Assembly: GCF_003201775.1 (NCBI RefSeq)
Contig: NZ_QJJZ01000019.1
Coordinates: 1-64,000, forward strand
Direction: 5' to 3'
From: Arenibacter sp. ARW7G5Y1
GTDB taxonomy: Bacteria; Bacteroidota; Bacteroidia; Flavobacteriales; Flavobacteriaceae
Length of the DNA stretch: 64,000 bases
The notes beneath the pieces are model-generated. The model was not told the origin of the DNA and made no database searches. It saw only the letters and a list, made by a program, of their open reading frames with translations. Each line of letters starts with the position of its first letter. Position 1 is the first letter of the stretch. Both the position numbers and the translations under genes were made by a program. Below, one piece after another: positions 9,585 to 17,823 of the stretch.

Positions 9585-10205
9585 TTACTTGGATTTTTTA
9601 TGTTTGTTGATCTCGTCCTGGAGCTGTCTACTAATTTTTTGCTCCCTTTCCAAAGCCCTTCTTCTATGGTCCTCATATTCGGTCTCTACTTCCGCAAGCG
9701 TCGCTTTGGCTTCCTGGGTTAGAATATTGCTATTTCTGAATTTATAGATGAAAAATAATAAAAACAGCAATAACCCTGTTATTATGGTCCAAAGAATAAA
9801 ATTGTAGGTGCTTTTCGCTACCAGAATACCAAGGAAAGACATGCTATCCTTCTCCTCGGTTACCTCGGAAAGATTATTGGTCGTCTCTTCCAATTTTTTG
9901 TTCAGCGATTCAATTGTTTCTACATGGGCGGTAATGGTACCGTTTAGTTCATTGACCTTTTTGTTAAAGGCATTAATGGAATCCAATACATTTTGTCTCA
10001 GTTTTCCCAAGTTAAACTCCTTTACCACCTCGTATCTTACTCCATCGGCCCGGTAGTTACCAGATTTTTTGGAGATATATTCGAATTGGGAACTAATAGG
10101 ACCTTGGTCCAAGGAAAGTTTGTCCTCTTCCTCGGGTTCCTGTGCAAAGTGTAGGTTAAATGACAATAGAGCCATTACGATAAAGAGTAATTTCGAAATT
10201 TTCAT
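9585..10205 (-). CDS. Conserved membrane-anchored coiled-coil protein, unknown function
   Basis: This 206-residue protein starts with a signal peptide (about 1-21, ending HFAQ) and an acidic patch. A coiled coil (about 75-120), one membrane helix (about 135-155) and a second charged coiled coil to the C-terminus (165-206, ending HKKSK) follow. The topology suggests a periplasmic coil joined across the inner membrane to a cytoplasmic coil. Similar flavobacterial proteins next to trmD are sometimes labelled as tRNA (guanine-N1)-methyltransferase, but no SPOUT knot or SAM-binding motif is present, so I reject that name. The function is unknown. Confidence 0.7.
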   Translation of the reverse strand: MKISKLLFIVMALLSFNLHFAQEPEEEDKLSLDQGPISSQFEYISKKSGNYRADGVRYEVVKEFNLGKLRQNVLDSINAFNKKVNELNGTITAHVETIESLNKKLEETTNNLSEVTEEKDSMSFLGILVAKSTYNFILWTIITGLLLFLLFFIYKFRNSNILTQEAKATLAEVETEYEDHRRRALEREQKISRQLQDEINKHKKSK

Positions 10206-10347
10206 TTATGTAATTCTTATTGTTAATAATGATTTAGAGAAGGCTAAAATACTTTAATATTCCCAATTATTAAAAAAAGGGATAAGACGTACTTTAACTA
10301 AATAGAATAACCCACAATTTTGTATATTATTATATATTGATGAAATT

Positions 10348-11796
10348 TTAATAATAGGTATATCTGCGAACCTTGGCAATGTATTTGGCAAGGCGGATTA
10401 CTTGGTGCGAATACCCAAATTCATTATCGTACCAAATGTATAGTACAAGGTTCTTTCCATCTTCCGATACTATGGTTGCCGTACTGTCATAAATGGCAGG
10501 GGCAGAAGTTCCAACTATGTCCGTTGATACCAATTCATTGCTTAGTGAATACTTTATCTGTTCAACTAAATCACCTTCCAAAGCATATTTCTTAATTATG
10601 GTGTTCAATGCCGGTTTTGAAGTTTTATTGTTGATCTCTAGATTTAATATTGCCAAGGAGCCATTGGGTACTGGTACCCTAATGGCATTGGAGGTCAACT
10701 TGCCACTAAGTTGCGGAAGGGCTTTGGCCACTGCTTTTCCGGCCCCGGTCTCCGTTATGACCATATTAAGGGCGGCAGCCCTTCCCCGTCTATATTTTCC
10801 GTGCATATTGTCTACTAAATTTTGATCATTGGTATAGGCATGAATGGTTTCTATATGCCCTTTTTTTATACCCAAGGAATCATCTACTACTTTCAAGATA
10901 GGGGTTATGGCATTGGTGGTGCACGAGGCGGCAGAATAAATTTTATGGGTGTCCGGATCAAATTCCAAATGGTTTACGCCATGTACAATATTTGGGATCC
11001 CTTTACCGGGAGCAGTAAGCAATACCTGACTGCTTCCTTTGGACCTTAAATGTCTATTGAGGCTTTCATTGTCCCTGAAGGCTCCCGTATTATCTATTAT
11101 CAAGGCGTTGGCAATCCCGAATTGGGTGTAGTCTATGTCCTCCGGACTATCTGCTTCAATAATATGGACAGTTGTACCGTTTATGGACAAAGCTTTATTG
11201 TTAAAATCGATATCCACTGTACCCATAAATGGCCCGTGTACGGAATCTGTCCGTAATAAGTTGGCCCTTTTTTCCAAAATTTCGGGAGTTATGGGACCCC
11301 GGGTAACGATGGCTCTTAATCTTAACTGATTTCCTTTGCCGGTTTTGGCCATCAATTCCCTTGCCAATAAGCGGCCAATTCGCCCAAAGCCATATAATAC
11401 CACATCTTTGGGAATTATCCCGTTCTGGGAATTGGCACTTTTTAGTTTGTCCGATACAAACGCCTTAACATTGTTGTAGTTGTTTTCAAATGAATGATAT
11501 TCATAGGTGAGTTTTCCAATATCCAATTTTGAAGGGGGTAATTCTATGTCGCTTATAGTTCGCAATATTTCGACAGAATCGAAAATTGAGATTGGTTTTT
11601 GAACAAAATCCCCTGCATATTCATGCAGGTTCAATATGTCGCTGACATTTTTATCTATGACCTGATTCTTAAAAAGAACTATTTCTATGGATTTGTCATA
11701 CCATAAATCACTGGCAATTTTAATGAATTCGGTGGTGGCCTTCCTTCTGTCTGCTTGAAAGGCCAATTCCTTTTCATATAATGTAATGGCACTCAT
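10348..11796 (-). CDS. gap: Glyceraldehyde-3-phosphate dehydrogenase, long form
   Basis: This 482-residue enzyme carries the NAD(P)-binding GFGRIGR motif at 136-142 and the catalytic SCTTNAI motif (Cys 292). It oxidises glyceraldehyde 3-phosphate to 1,3-bisphosphoglycerate, or runs the reverse reaction. A normal GAPDH has about 335 residues. Here about 130 extra residues precede the Rossmann fold, a form found in Bacteroidota and some proteobacteria. Whether it serves glycolysis or gluconeogenesis cannot be told. It is monocistronic, with a TAATTTTG promoter-like box at 11828-11835. Confidence 0.93.
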   Translation of the reverse strand: MSAITLYEKELAFQADRRKATTEFIKIASDLWYDKSIEIVLFKNQVIDKNVSDILNLHEYAGDFVQKPISIFDSVEILRTISDIELPPSKLDIGKLTYEYHSFENNYNNVKAFVSDKLKSANSQNGIIPKDVVLYGFGRIGRLLARELMAKTGKGNQLRLRAIVTRGPITPEILEKRANLLRTDSVHGPFMGTVDIDFNNKALSINGTTVHIIEADSPEDIDYTQFGIANALIIDNTGAFRDNESLNRHLRSKGSSQVLLTAPGKGIPNIVHGVNHLEFDPDTHKIYSAASCTTNAITPILKVVDDSLGIKKGHIETIHAYTNDQNLVDNMHGKYRRGRAAALNMVITETGAGKAVAKALPQLSGKLTSNAIRVPVPNGSLAILNLEINNKTSKPALNTIIKKYALEGDLVEQIKYSLSNELVSTDIVGTSAPAIYDSTATIVSEDGKNLVLYIWYDNEFGYSHQVIRLAKYIAKVRRYTYY

Positions 11797-11827
11797 AGGC
11801 TGATCTTAATATTTGTTGGTTTTGGGG

Positions 11828-11835
11828 CAAAATTA
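11828..11835 (-). promoter_or_regulatory. Putative -7 box for gap
   Basis: Minus-strand TAATTTTG lies 32 nt before the start of the GAPDH gene. The -33 element is not clear. Confidence 0.45.
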
Positions 11836-11870
11836 TATATTTCAAACGTTTTCGTAAAAAATAAAGTATA

Positions 11871-11900
11871 AAAAAAACGCTCCGATAGGAGCGTTTTTTT
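11871..11900 (-). terminator. Terminator of the HtrA protease gene
   Basis: A perfect 13-bp stem (11871-11883 with 11888-11900) closes on a GATA tetraloop with A/T runs at both ends. It lies 18 nt past the protease stop codon. Confidence 0.85.
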
Positions 11901-11918
11901 TAAAAGCTACTTTGGCTT

Positions 11919-13313
11919 TTATTGAATTATCAGTCGTTCTTTTTCACCTTTTTTATTCAACATGGTAATACTTGCCCTATCATATCTGGAAATCCGGCCG
12001 AATTTGGTTTTGGCATCCTGAATGTTGTTGATTTCTTCATCCCCAAAGGATAATAGAACTTTTCCTTCAAAACCATAATTTCTATAAGTTTCGGGTACTC
12101 CTATGATCTTTACCCCTTTTTTGGTTCTAAAGGCTTTCTTTTCATCTTCGGTAAGGTTTTTAACTTCAAAGCCCAGGACAGGAATAATGATCGTTTGCCG
12201 TTCCTTAAGCATCACGGGGAATTCCATCTTCTCATCACCTCGTAAAACGGTTACCAAAAGCTCGTCCCCAGGTCTTTTTGAAGATATATAGCCTATTAGA
12301 TCTGCAAATTTGTGAATTTCTACATTGTCTATGTTTTTTATAATATCACCCTCTTTTAAATCGGCGTCATAGGCGCCGGAATCCTCCTCGATACCTGCAA
12401 TGTAAACCCCGTCAATTTCATTTATACCATTTTCAACGGCATATGGGCTGTTCATGGGGACGGTATTGATACCTAAGATACCTTTTTGTACGTTACCGTA
12501 TTCCATAATGTCTTCCACCACTTTTTTGGCAATATTACTGGGAACAGCAAAGGAATAGCCTACGTAAGAACCCGTTTGCGAGGTAATGGCAGTGTTTATG
12601 CCTATTAGGTCGCCGTTGGTGTTTACCAATGCGCCACCACTGTTTCCGGGATTTACGGCCGCATCCGTTTGGATAAACGACTGATCCAAACTAGCCAGGG
12701 CCCTAGCTTTTGCACTAACGATCCCAGCAGTAACAGTGGACGTTAAATTAAAGGGGTTCCCTACGGCCAAGACCCATTCCCCAACCTTGGTATTGTCCGA
12801 GTCCCCAAATGCCAAATAAGGTAATTGCCTGTCCACGTCTATTTTTATAAGGGCAATATCGGAATTGGGGTCGGTACCGATCAGTTCGGCATCATAGGAT
12901 TTATTATTATTTAGCGTAACCTGTAATTGATCGGCATTGGCTATAACGTGGTTATTGGTCACAATATAGCCGTCCTGTGAGATTATTACCCCGGAACCGG
13001 TACCCACTTGAGGGGTTTGACTACCGCTATAACCGTAGAAGTACTCCATAATGGTGGAGGGACCCTTGCTCACGGTAACATTTTTTACGTGTACCACTGC
13101 ATTTACCGTATTTTGAGCAGCTATGGTAAAATCCACTTCATTGATTCCAGCACCCTTGGCGGAGGTTGGGGTGTAACTGGATGAAATCATTTTTGCCCCA
13201 CTGTCTCCCTGTATAACGGCATAATTTGGTTTCTCAAAAAAAAGTTTGTAAGCACCTAATGTAATTGCCCCTGCAAAAACAGAGACCAATAATAAACTTC
13301 CAAATTTCTTCAT
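11919..13313 (-). CDS. Periplasmic serine protease, HtrA/DegQ family
   Basis: This 464-residue Do-family protease degrades or refolds damaged envelope proteins. An N-terminal hydrophobic segment (about 5-24) acts as signal or anchor. The trypsin-like domain has the full triad: H122 (TNNHVI), D152 (NSDIALI) and S225 (GNSGGAL). A PDZ domain spans about 280-370 (EEDSGAYDADLKEGDIIKNI), and a second, weaker PDZ-like domain extends to the C-terminus. It is divergently transcribed from dapF with a 126-nt shared promoter region and ends at a strong terminator. Confidence 0.95.
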   Translation of the reverse strand: MKKFGSLLLVSVFAGAITLGAYKLFFEKPNYAVIQGDSGAKMISSSYTPTSAKGAGINEVDFTIAAQNTVNAVVHVKNVTVSKGPSTIMEYFYGYSGSQTPQVGTGSGVIISQDGYIVTNNHVIANADQLQVTLNNNKSYDAELIGTDPNSDIALIKIDVDRQLPYLAFGDSDNTKVGEWVLAVGNPFNLTSTVTAGIVSAKARALASLDQSFIQTDAAVNPGNSGGALVNTNGDLIGINTAITSQTGSYVGYSFAVPSNIAKKVVEDIMEYGNVQKGILGINTVPMNSPYAVENGINEIDGVYIAGIEEDSGAYDADLKEGDIIKNIDNVEIHKFADLIGYISSKRPGDELLVTVLRGDEKMEFPVMLKERQTIIIPVLGFEVKNLTEDEKKAFRTKKGVKIIGVPETYRNYGFEGKVLLSFGDEEINNIQDAKTKFGRISRYDRASITMLNKKGEKERLIIQ

Positions 13314-13415
13314 AAAAACATTTTTTTAATTTGCTCTTGTAAAATTAACATAATTCTATAGCAATTATTTGGCTTTAACGAGTTTTTAACTGATAATAAA
13401 ACCTTAATAAAATTA

Positions 13416-13423
13416 TATCTTTG
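13416..13423 (+). promoter_or_regulatory. Putative -7 box for dapF
   Basis: TATCTTTG matches the Bacteroidota consensus and lies 16 nt before the dapF ATG, so the mRNA leader would be only about 10 nt. No clear TTG lies 19 nt upstream. Confidence 0.55.
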
Positions 13424-13439
13424 CTTTATAAATTACAAT

Positions 13440-14222
13440 ATGTTACTAAACTTTTATAAGTACCAGGGAACCGGAAATGACTTTGTGATGATAGATAATC
13501 GCAAAGAATTTTTTCCGAAGGACAACGTTGGGTTGGTCTCTTTTTTATGTGATAGAAGATTTGGCATCGGTGCCGATGGACTCATCTTGCTGGAAAATGA
13601 TAAGGACACGGATTTTAAGATGGTCTATTATAATTCTGACGGTAGACAGGGTACCATGTGTGGTAATGGAGGTAGATGTATTGTGGCATTTGCCCATCAT
13701 TTGGGGGTTGTGGATCAAAATATAACATTCAAGGCTGTGGATGGACTTCATAAAGCGACTATGGCAGAAGGGATAGTTAGCTTGGAAATGCAGGATGTTA
13801 AGGAAATACGGGAAAAGTCCAATTCCTTGTTCCTCAATACGGGATCCCCGCACCATGTTCAATTGGTAGACGGACTAAAGGAGTTTGATGTTCGTAAGGA
13901 AGGGGCGAAGTTACGCTATGGATTGTACGGGGAACAGGGAAGCAATATCAATTTTGTTGATCAAGCCAGTGAGGATACCTTTAATGTAAGGACTTATGAA
14001 AGGGGAGTAGAGGATGAGACCTTTTCCTGTGGAACCGGGGTAACCGCCGTAGCCCTGGCTATGTACCATTCGGGTAAGACCAAAAAGGATTTCGTAAAGA
14101 TCGTTACCCCAGGGGGTAATCTGCAAGTGAAGTTCAGGAACAGTGAAAATGGCTACGACCAAATATGGTTGACAGGGCCGGCACAACTGGTTTTTAAAGG
14201 GGAGATAGATGTTGAATCTTAA
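13440..14222 (+). CDS. dapF: Diaminopimelate epimerase
   Basis: DapF converts LL-diaminopimelate to the meso form, needed for lysine and for peptidoglycan cross-links. The 260-residue protein has both catalytic cysteines in their family motifs: C74 in MCGNGGRC and C197 in SCGTGVTAV. The N-terminal KYQGTGNDFVMID is also diagnostic. It heads a cell-wall-themed rightward run. The GNAT gene overlaps its end by 14 nt and mltG follows, so the three are almost certainly one operon. Confidence 0.97.
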   Translation: MLLNFYKYQGTGNDFVMIDNRKEFFPKDNVGLVSFLCDRRFGIGADGLILLENDKDTDFKMVYYNSDGRQGTMCGNGGRCIVAFAHHLGVVDQNITFKAVDGLHKATMAEGIVSLEMQDVKEIREKSNSLFLNTGSPHHVQLVDGLKEFDVRKEGAKLRYGLYGEQGSNINFVDQASEDTFNVRTYERGVEDETFSCGTGVTAVALAMYHSGKTKKDFVKIVTPGGNLQVKFRNSENGYDQIWLTGPAQLVFKGEIDVES

Positions 14223-14733
14223 AGGAGAGCAGATTTACCTAAGGGCCTTGGAGCCCAAAGATTTGGATTTCCTGTATAATTTGGAGAACAATCCTGAAAT
14301 TTGGGAAATAAGCGGTACTACCGCGCCCTATTCCAAACATGTGCTTCAACTTTATCTGGAAAATGCCCATAAGGACATTTATGAGGTGAAACAATTGAGA
14401 TTGTGTATCTGTAATATGCAGGACAATGTAGTTGGATTAATCGATTTATTTGATTTTGATCCAAAGAACTTAAGAGTGGGCATGGGAATTATTGTGAGTC
14501 GGAAGCCGGATAGAAATAAAGGGGTTGGTTCTGAAGCGGTAGGGATACTTACCAACTATGTCTTTTCCGTATTGGGAATGCGACAGGTTTATGTAAATGT
14601 ACTGGAGGAAAACGCTCCCAGTATACATTTGTTTACAAAACTGGGGTTTGAAAAAGTTGGAATAAAGAGGGATTGGATATATTCCAATGGGGCTTTTAAA
14701 AATGAAATCTTGTTTCAAAAGATAAATAACTAA
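14209..14733 (+). CDS. GNAT-family N-acetyltransferase, RimJ/RimL-like
   Basis: This 174-residue protein resembles the RimJ/RimL branch of acetyl-CoA-dependent acetyltransferases. It opens with LKGEQIYLRALEPKDLDFLY, has the RNKGVGSEAV acetyl-CoA pyrophosphate-binding motif (about 102-111), and ends with a typical GNAT tail (ASIHLFTKLGFEKVG-like, about 135-150). The substrate could be a protein N-terminus or a small amine. It overlaps dapF by 14 nt and shares one base with mltG, which indicates translational coupling. A specific role in cell-wall metabolism is only inferred from this context. Confidence 0.85.
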   Translation: MLNLKGEQIYLRALEPKDLDFLYNLENNPEIWEISGTTAPYSKHVLQLYLENAHKDIYEVKQLRLCICNMQDNVVGLIDLFDFDPKNLRVGMGIIVSRKPDRNKGVGSEAVGILTNYVFSVLGMRQVYVNVLEENAPSIHLFTKLGFEKVGIKRDWIYSNGAFKNEILFQKINN

Positions 14734-15776
14734 TGTATATAAAGAAAATTTTATTGGTTATCGTTATTGCTGGTATGTTGGTCGGTGGGGCTTTCGCCTA
14801 TATGGTTTACAGGGCCTTCTTTGTACCCAATACGCAATTCAATAATGAGGTAGCCTATGTGTTTATTCCGTCAAACGCCAACTTTGAGCAAGCGAAGGAT
14901 ATTCTGGAGCCACTTTTGAAAGATTTGAAAACCTTTACATCGGCTGCCGATAAAAAGGGGTATAGCGACAATGTGAAGCCGGGTAAATACGCAATAAGAA
15001 AAGGGATGAACAATAACGATATTGTAAATTCTTTGCGAAGTGGCAATATCCCTGTTAAGGTTGCTTTTAACAATCAGGAAACCTTGGAAGACTTGGCGGG
15101 AAGAATATCACTTCAGATAGAAGCGGATAGTACTGCTCTGTTGAACCATTTTAAAGATAAGGAGTTTTTAAGGGCCAATGGCTTTAATGATGAGACGGCA
15201 TTGTCCATGTACATACCTAACAGTTATGAGTTTTTCTGGAATACTTCGGCCGAGGGATTTAGGGAAAGGATGTTTAAGGAATATACCAGGTTTTGGAACG
15301 ATAAGCGCCAAGCAAAGGCAAAAGCTGTAGGTTTAACCTCCTCTGAGGTGATTACTCTGGCTTCCATAGTACATAAGGAGACGGCAAAGGTAGATGAAAG
15401 GCCCAGGGTGGCCGGAGTCTATCTTAATCGATTGAAGACCGGTATGTTGCTGCAGGCAGACCCTACCGTTATTTATGCCCTAAAAAAACATACAGGTAAT
15501 TTTGATACCATTATAAAAAGAGTGTTGTATAGAGATTTGGAATTGGATTCCCCTTATAATACCTATAAGGTTGCGGGTTTACCTCCTGGACCCATTGCCA
15601 TGCCCGATATATCGGCAATCGATGCTGTTTTAAACCCTGAAAGGCATGACTATTATTATTTTGTTGCCAATGTGGAAAACTTTGGTTATCACAAGTTTGC
15701 GAAGACCTTGTCGCAACATAACCGAAATAAAGCACAGTATGTCCGGTGGATAAATAGCCAGAAGATCAACAGGTAA
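14733..15776 (+). CDS. mltG: Endolytic murein transglycosylase MltG
   Basis: MltG cleaves nascent glycan strands and so sets peptidoglycan chain length. The 347-residue protein has one N-terminal membrane helix (about 5-25), a LysM-like region, and the YceG catalytic domain. The catalytic glutamate is E216 in SIVHKETAK, followed by RVAGVYLNRLKTGMLLQADPTVIYAL. PYNTYKVAGLPPGPIAMP near the C-terminus is also diagnostic. Its ATG overlaps the stop of the GNAT gene by one base. It acts on the periplasmic face of the inner membrane. Confidence 0.95.
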   Translation: MYIKKILLVIVIAGMLVGGAFAYMVYRAFFVPNTQFNNEVAYVFIPSNANFEQAKDILEPLLKDLKTFTSAADKKGYSDNVKPGKYAIRKGMNNNDIVNSLRSGNIPVKVAFNNQETLEDLAGRISLQIEADSTALLNHFKDKEFLRANGFNDETALSMYIPNSYEFFWNTSAEGFRERMFKEYTRFWNDKRQAKAKAVGLTSSEVITLASIVHKETAKVDERPRVAGVYLNRLKTGMLLQADPTVIYALKKHTGNFDTIIKRVLYRDLELDSPYNTYKVAGLPPGPIAMPDISAIDAVLNPERHDYYYFVANVENFGYHKFAKTLSQHNRNKAQYVRWINSQKINR

Positions 15777-15869
15777 ACCATTGGTCTTTATATCTGTGTC
15801 ATTTATCCAATATTTACTACATTTTGTACAAAGTTGCGTTAAAATAGGTCGGGTTTTAAAAATCAGGTA

Positions 15870-15877
15870 TATCTTTG
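15870..15877 (+). promoter_or_regulatory. Putative -7 box for the lysozyme-like gene
   Basis: TATCTTTG lies 58 nt before the ATG at 15936, implying a leader of about 50 nt. The -33 element is not clear. Confidence 0.5.
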
Positions 15878-15935
15878 CAATGTGAAATTTAAGCAGACCG
15901 TTTTTTTTGGTCGTGAGTCTTAAGAAAACAAATAT

Positions 15936-16565
15936 ATGAGAAAGTGGACAAATTATTTGTTCCCCGTTATCATGATTTTTATTCTTGTAAGTTATGGGTT
16001 TAAGCCAGTTAAAATGGTGATTCCCGAGGCTTTTAGAGTAAATGGACCTACAGAAGTTCTGTTTCCCAAACACAGAACTGTAATAAAAACAACTATGGCT
16101 GCGCCGCCCTTTTTAGGAACGTCCTACAATGGGTTTAAAGAGGCTTTGGCCTTTAAGGAATCTCAAGGGAATTATTTTACGACCAACGCATTGGGTTATT
16201 TAGGTAAGTATCAATTTGGTATTGGTACCCTGGAACTACTTGGTGTCTACAACGCTACATTATTTCTGAACGATCCAGTTTTGCAGGAAAGGGTGTTTCA
16301 TACCAACCTTTCTAGGAACAAGTGGATTTTGAGAAGGGATATTAAACGTTTTGTTGGATCGGTTATAAATGGTCAGGAGATTACAGAATCGGGTATACTG
16401 GCCGCAGCCCATTTGGCAGGTGCGGGCAATGTGAAAAAGTACTTACGGTCCAACGGGGAATTAAATGTGAATGATGACTTTGGGTCATCGGTTTCATATT
16501 ATATTAAAAAATTCTCGGGTTATGACATTTCACATGTAACCCCTAAAAGAAACCCAAGAATATAA
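15936..16565 (+). CDS. Secreted lysozyme-like protein, putative lytic transglycosylase
   Basis: The 209-residue protein has an N-terminal membrane or signal segment (about 5-22). Its core resembles the lysozyme/transglycosylase fold: a helix with candidate catalytic E75 in FKESQGNY, then YLGKYQFG (88-95), and an alanine-rich AAAHLAGAGN segment near 165-175. Relatives are often labelled peptidoglycan-binding, but I see no LysM repeat. It follows mltG but has its own promoter-like box and a terminator 3'. A role in wall remodelling is inferred from the fold and the neighbours. Catalytic activity is unproven. Confidence 0.65.
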   Translation: MRKWTNYLFPVIMIFILVSYGFKPVKMVIPEAFRVNGPTEVLFPKHRTVIKTTMAAPPFLGTSYNGFKEALAFKESQGNYFTTNALGYLGKYQFGIGTLELLGVYNATLFLNDPVLQERVFHTNLSRNKWILRRDIKRFVGSVINGQEITESGILAAAHLAGAGNVKKYLRSNGELNVNDDFGSSVSYYIKKFSGYDISHVTPKRNPRI

Positions 16566-16593
16566 AGAGTTTACAATTATGAAAATGAAAAAG

Positions 16594-16620
16594 ACCCCGG
16601 CAATATGTTGGGGTTTTTTT
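16594..16620 (+). terminator. Terminator after the lysozyme-like gene
   Basis: A 9-bp stem (ACCCCGGCA at 16594-16602 with TGTTGGGGT at 16606-16614, two G-T pairs) runs into seven T residues. Its T run reaches the stop codon of the opposite-strand gene. Confidence 0.85.
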
Positions 16621-17341
16621 ATGCGTGGACTATAAAAATTGATGGTCGCTTGTGAAGATCAACAGAAATTTTTTGCCAATCCAACACCCTTTTGGTCAAG
16701 ATGAACTCTGTAGGCAATGTTATGTCGCATGCAATGCAGACCAAGGTTTGTGGTGCAAGGGTTTTTATTAGTTCGGCCAACAGTTTGTCATTCCTGTAGG
16801 GCGTTTCAATAAAAATCTGTGATTGGTCATTGTCTCTGGACAATTTTTCAAACCTCTTGATACTTTTTTTTCTCTCCCCGGCTTCGATGGGCAAATAACC
16901 GTTAAAGGCGAAACTCTGTCCGTTAAGACCACTGGCCATTAAGGCCAAGAGAATTGAAGACGGTCCAACCAGTGGCACTACCTTTATTCCTTTTTGATGT
17001 GCAATTGCCACAATATCGGCACCTGGATCGGCAATTCCTGGACAACCAGCTTCCGATATTATGCCTACGTTGTAACCTTCAAAACAAGGGTCTAAAAAAG
17101 TGGGAAGGATTTCTGATTCCGTAAATTTGTTAAGTAAATTGATGTGTAAACTTGGCTGCGACTTTTTGGAACTTATCTTTTTTATAAAGTGCCTAGCCGT
17201 TTTTTCATTTTCAACAATGTAATGATCAATTTGTTCAATGGTCCTTTTGATGGATATGGGAAGAACTTCCAAGGGTTCGTTATCTCCCAGGGTTGTTGGG
17301 ATTAGATATAACTTTCCAATAGTGCCCATTCTTTGGTCCAT
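16619..17341 (-). CDS. SAM-dependent tetrapyrrole-type methyltransferase, RsmI paralogue
   Basis: The 240-residue protein belongs to the tetrapyrrole methylase fold, like RsmI (16S rRNA C1402 2'-O-methylation). Shared features are the N-terminal GKLYLIPTTLGD, the SEAGCPGIADPGADIV loop (about 95-110) and VPLVGPSSILLALMASGLNGQSFAFNGYLP. The canonical RsmI opening TPIGNLxD is replaced by TTLGDNEP. Flavobacteria commonly carry this second form beside a true RsmI, so its target is uncertain. An alternative start is the ATG at 17329. It follows the phosphatase gene by 10 nt, downstream of dnaA. Confidence 0.8.
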   Translation of the reverse strand: MDQRMGTIGKLYLIPTTLGDNEPLEVLPISIKRTIEQIDHYIVENEKTARHFIKKISSKKSQPSLHINLLNKFTESEILPTFLDPCFEGYNVGIISEAGCPGIADPGADIVAIAHQKGIKVVPLVGPSSILLALMASGLNGQSFAFNGYLPIEAGERKKSIKRFEKLSRDNDQSQIFIETPYRNDKLLAELIKTLAPQTLVCIACDITLPTEFILTKRVLDWQKISVDLHKRPSIFIVHA

Positions 17342-17351
17342 AGGGATATGT

Positions 17352-17810
17352 TTATTTATGAATTATTTCCTGTGCAATAAGGTTGCATGCCGAATCAATT
17401 AAATGATAAATTTCCTCAAATCCATCTTCACCCCCATAATAGGGATCTGGAACTTCCTTATGGGTAGAATTGGATCTTTGGAGTAATAAATGGACCTTGG
17501 CTATTTGTTCTTCATTTTCTGCCAAAGCAACAATGTTGGCATAATTACTACGGTCCATAGCGTAAATTATGTCGAACTCACTAAAATCCTTTGCTGTAAA
17601 TTGTCTGCATCGCTGCTGGCTTATGTCGATACCATATTTTTTGGCAATTGATATTGACCTGCCATCCGGTTTCTTTCCAATATGATAACTGGCAGTGCCT
17701 GCAGAATCCACAAGGATGGTTTTCTTGTCCAATTTACTTTTAAGGATACCTTCGGCCAACGGTGACCTACATATATTTCCCAAACAGACCATAAGGACTT
17801 TGGTTCTCAT
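17352..17810 (-). CDS. Low-molecular-weight protein-tyrosine phosphatase
   Basis: This 152-residue phosphatase has the signature P-loop CLGNICRS near the N-terminus (nucleophile C9, R15) and the general-acid loop PDPYYGG with D122. It hydrolyses phosphotyrosine. In bacteria such enzymes often act on tyrosine kinases of capsule export, but no such genes are present here. It lies 13 nt after dnaA and 10 nt before the methyltransferase, all leftward, so the three are likely co-transcribed. Confidence 0.93.
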   Translation of the reverse strand: MRTKVLMVCLGNICRSPLAEGILKSKLDKKTILVDSAGTASYHIGKKPDGRSISIAKKYGIDISQQRCRQFTAKDFSEFDIIYAMDRSNYANIVALAENEEQIAKVHLLLQRSNSTHKEVPDPYYGGEDGFEEIYHLIDSACNLIAQEIIHK

Positions 17811-17823
17811 GGCAATGGAGGTG

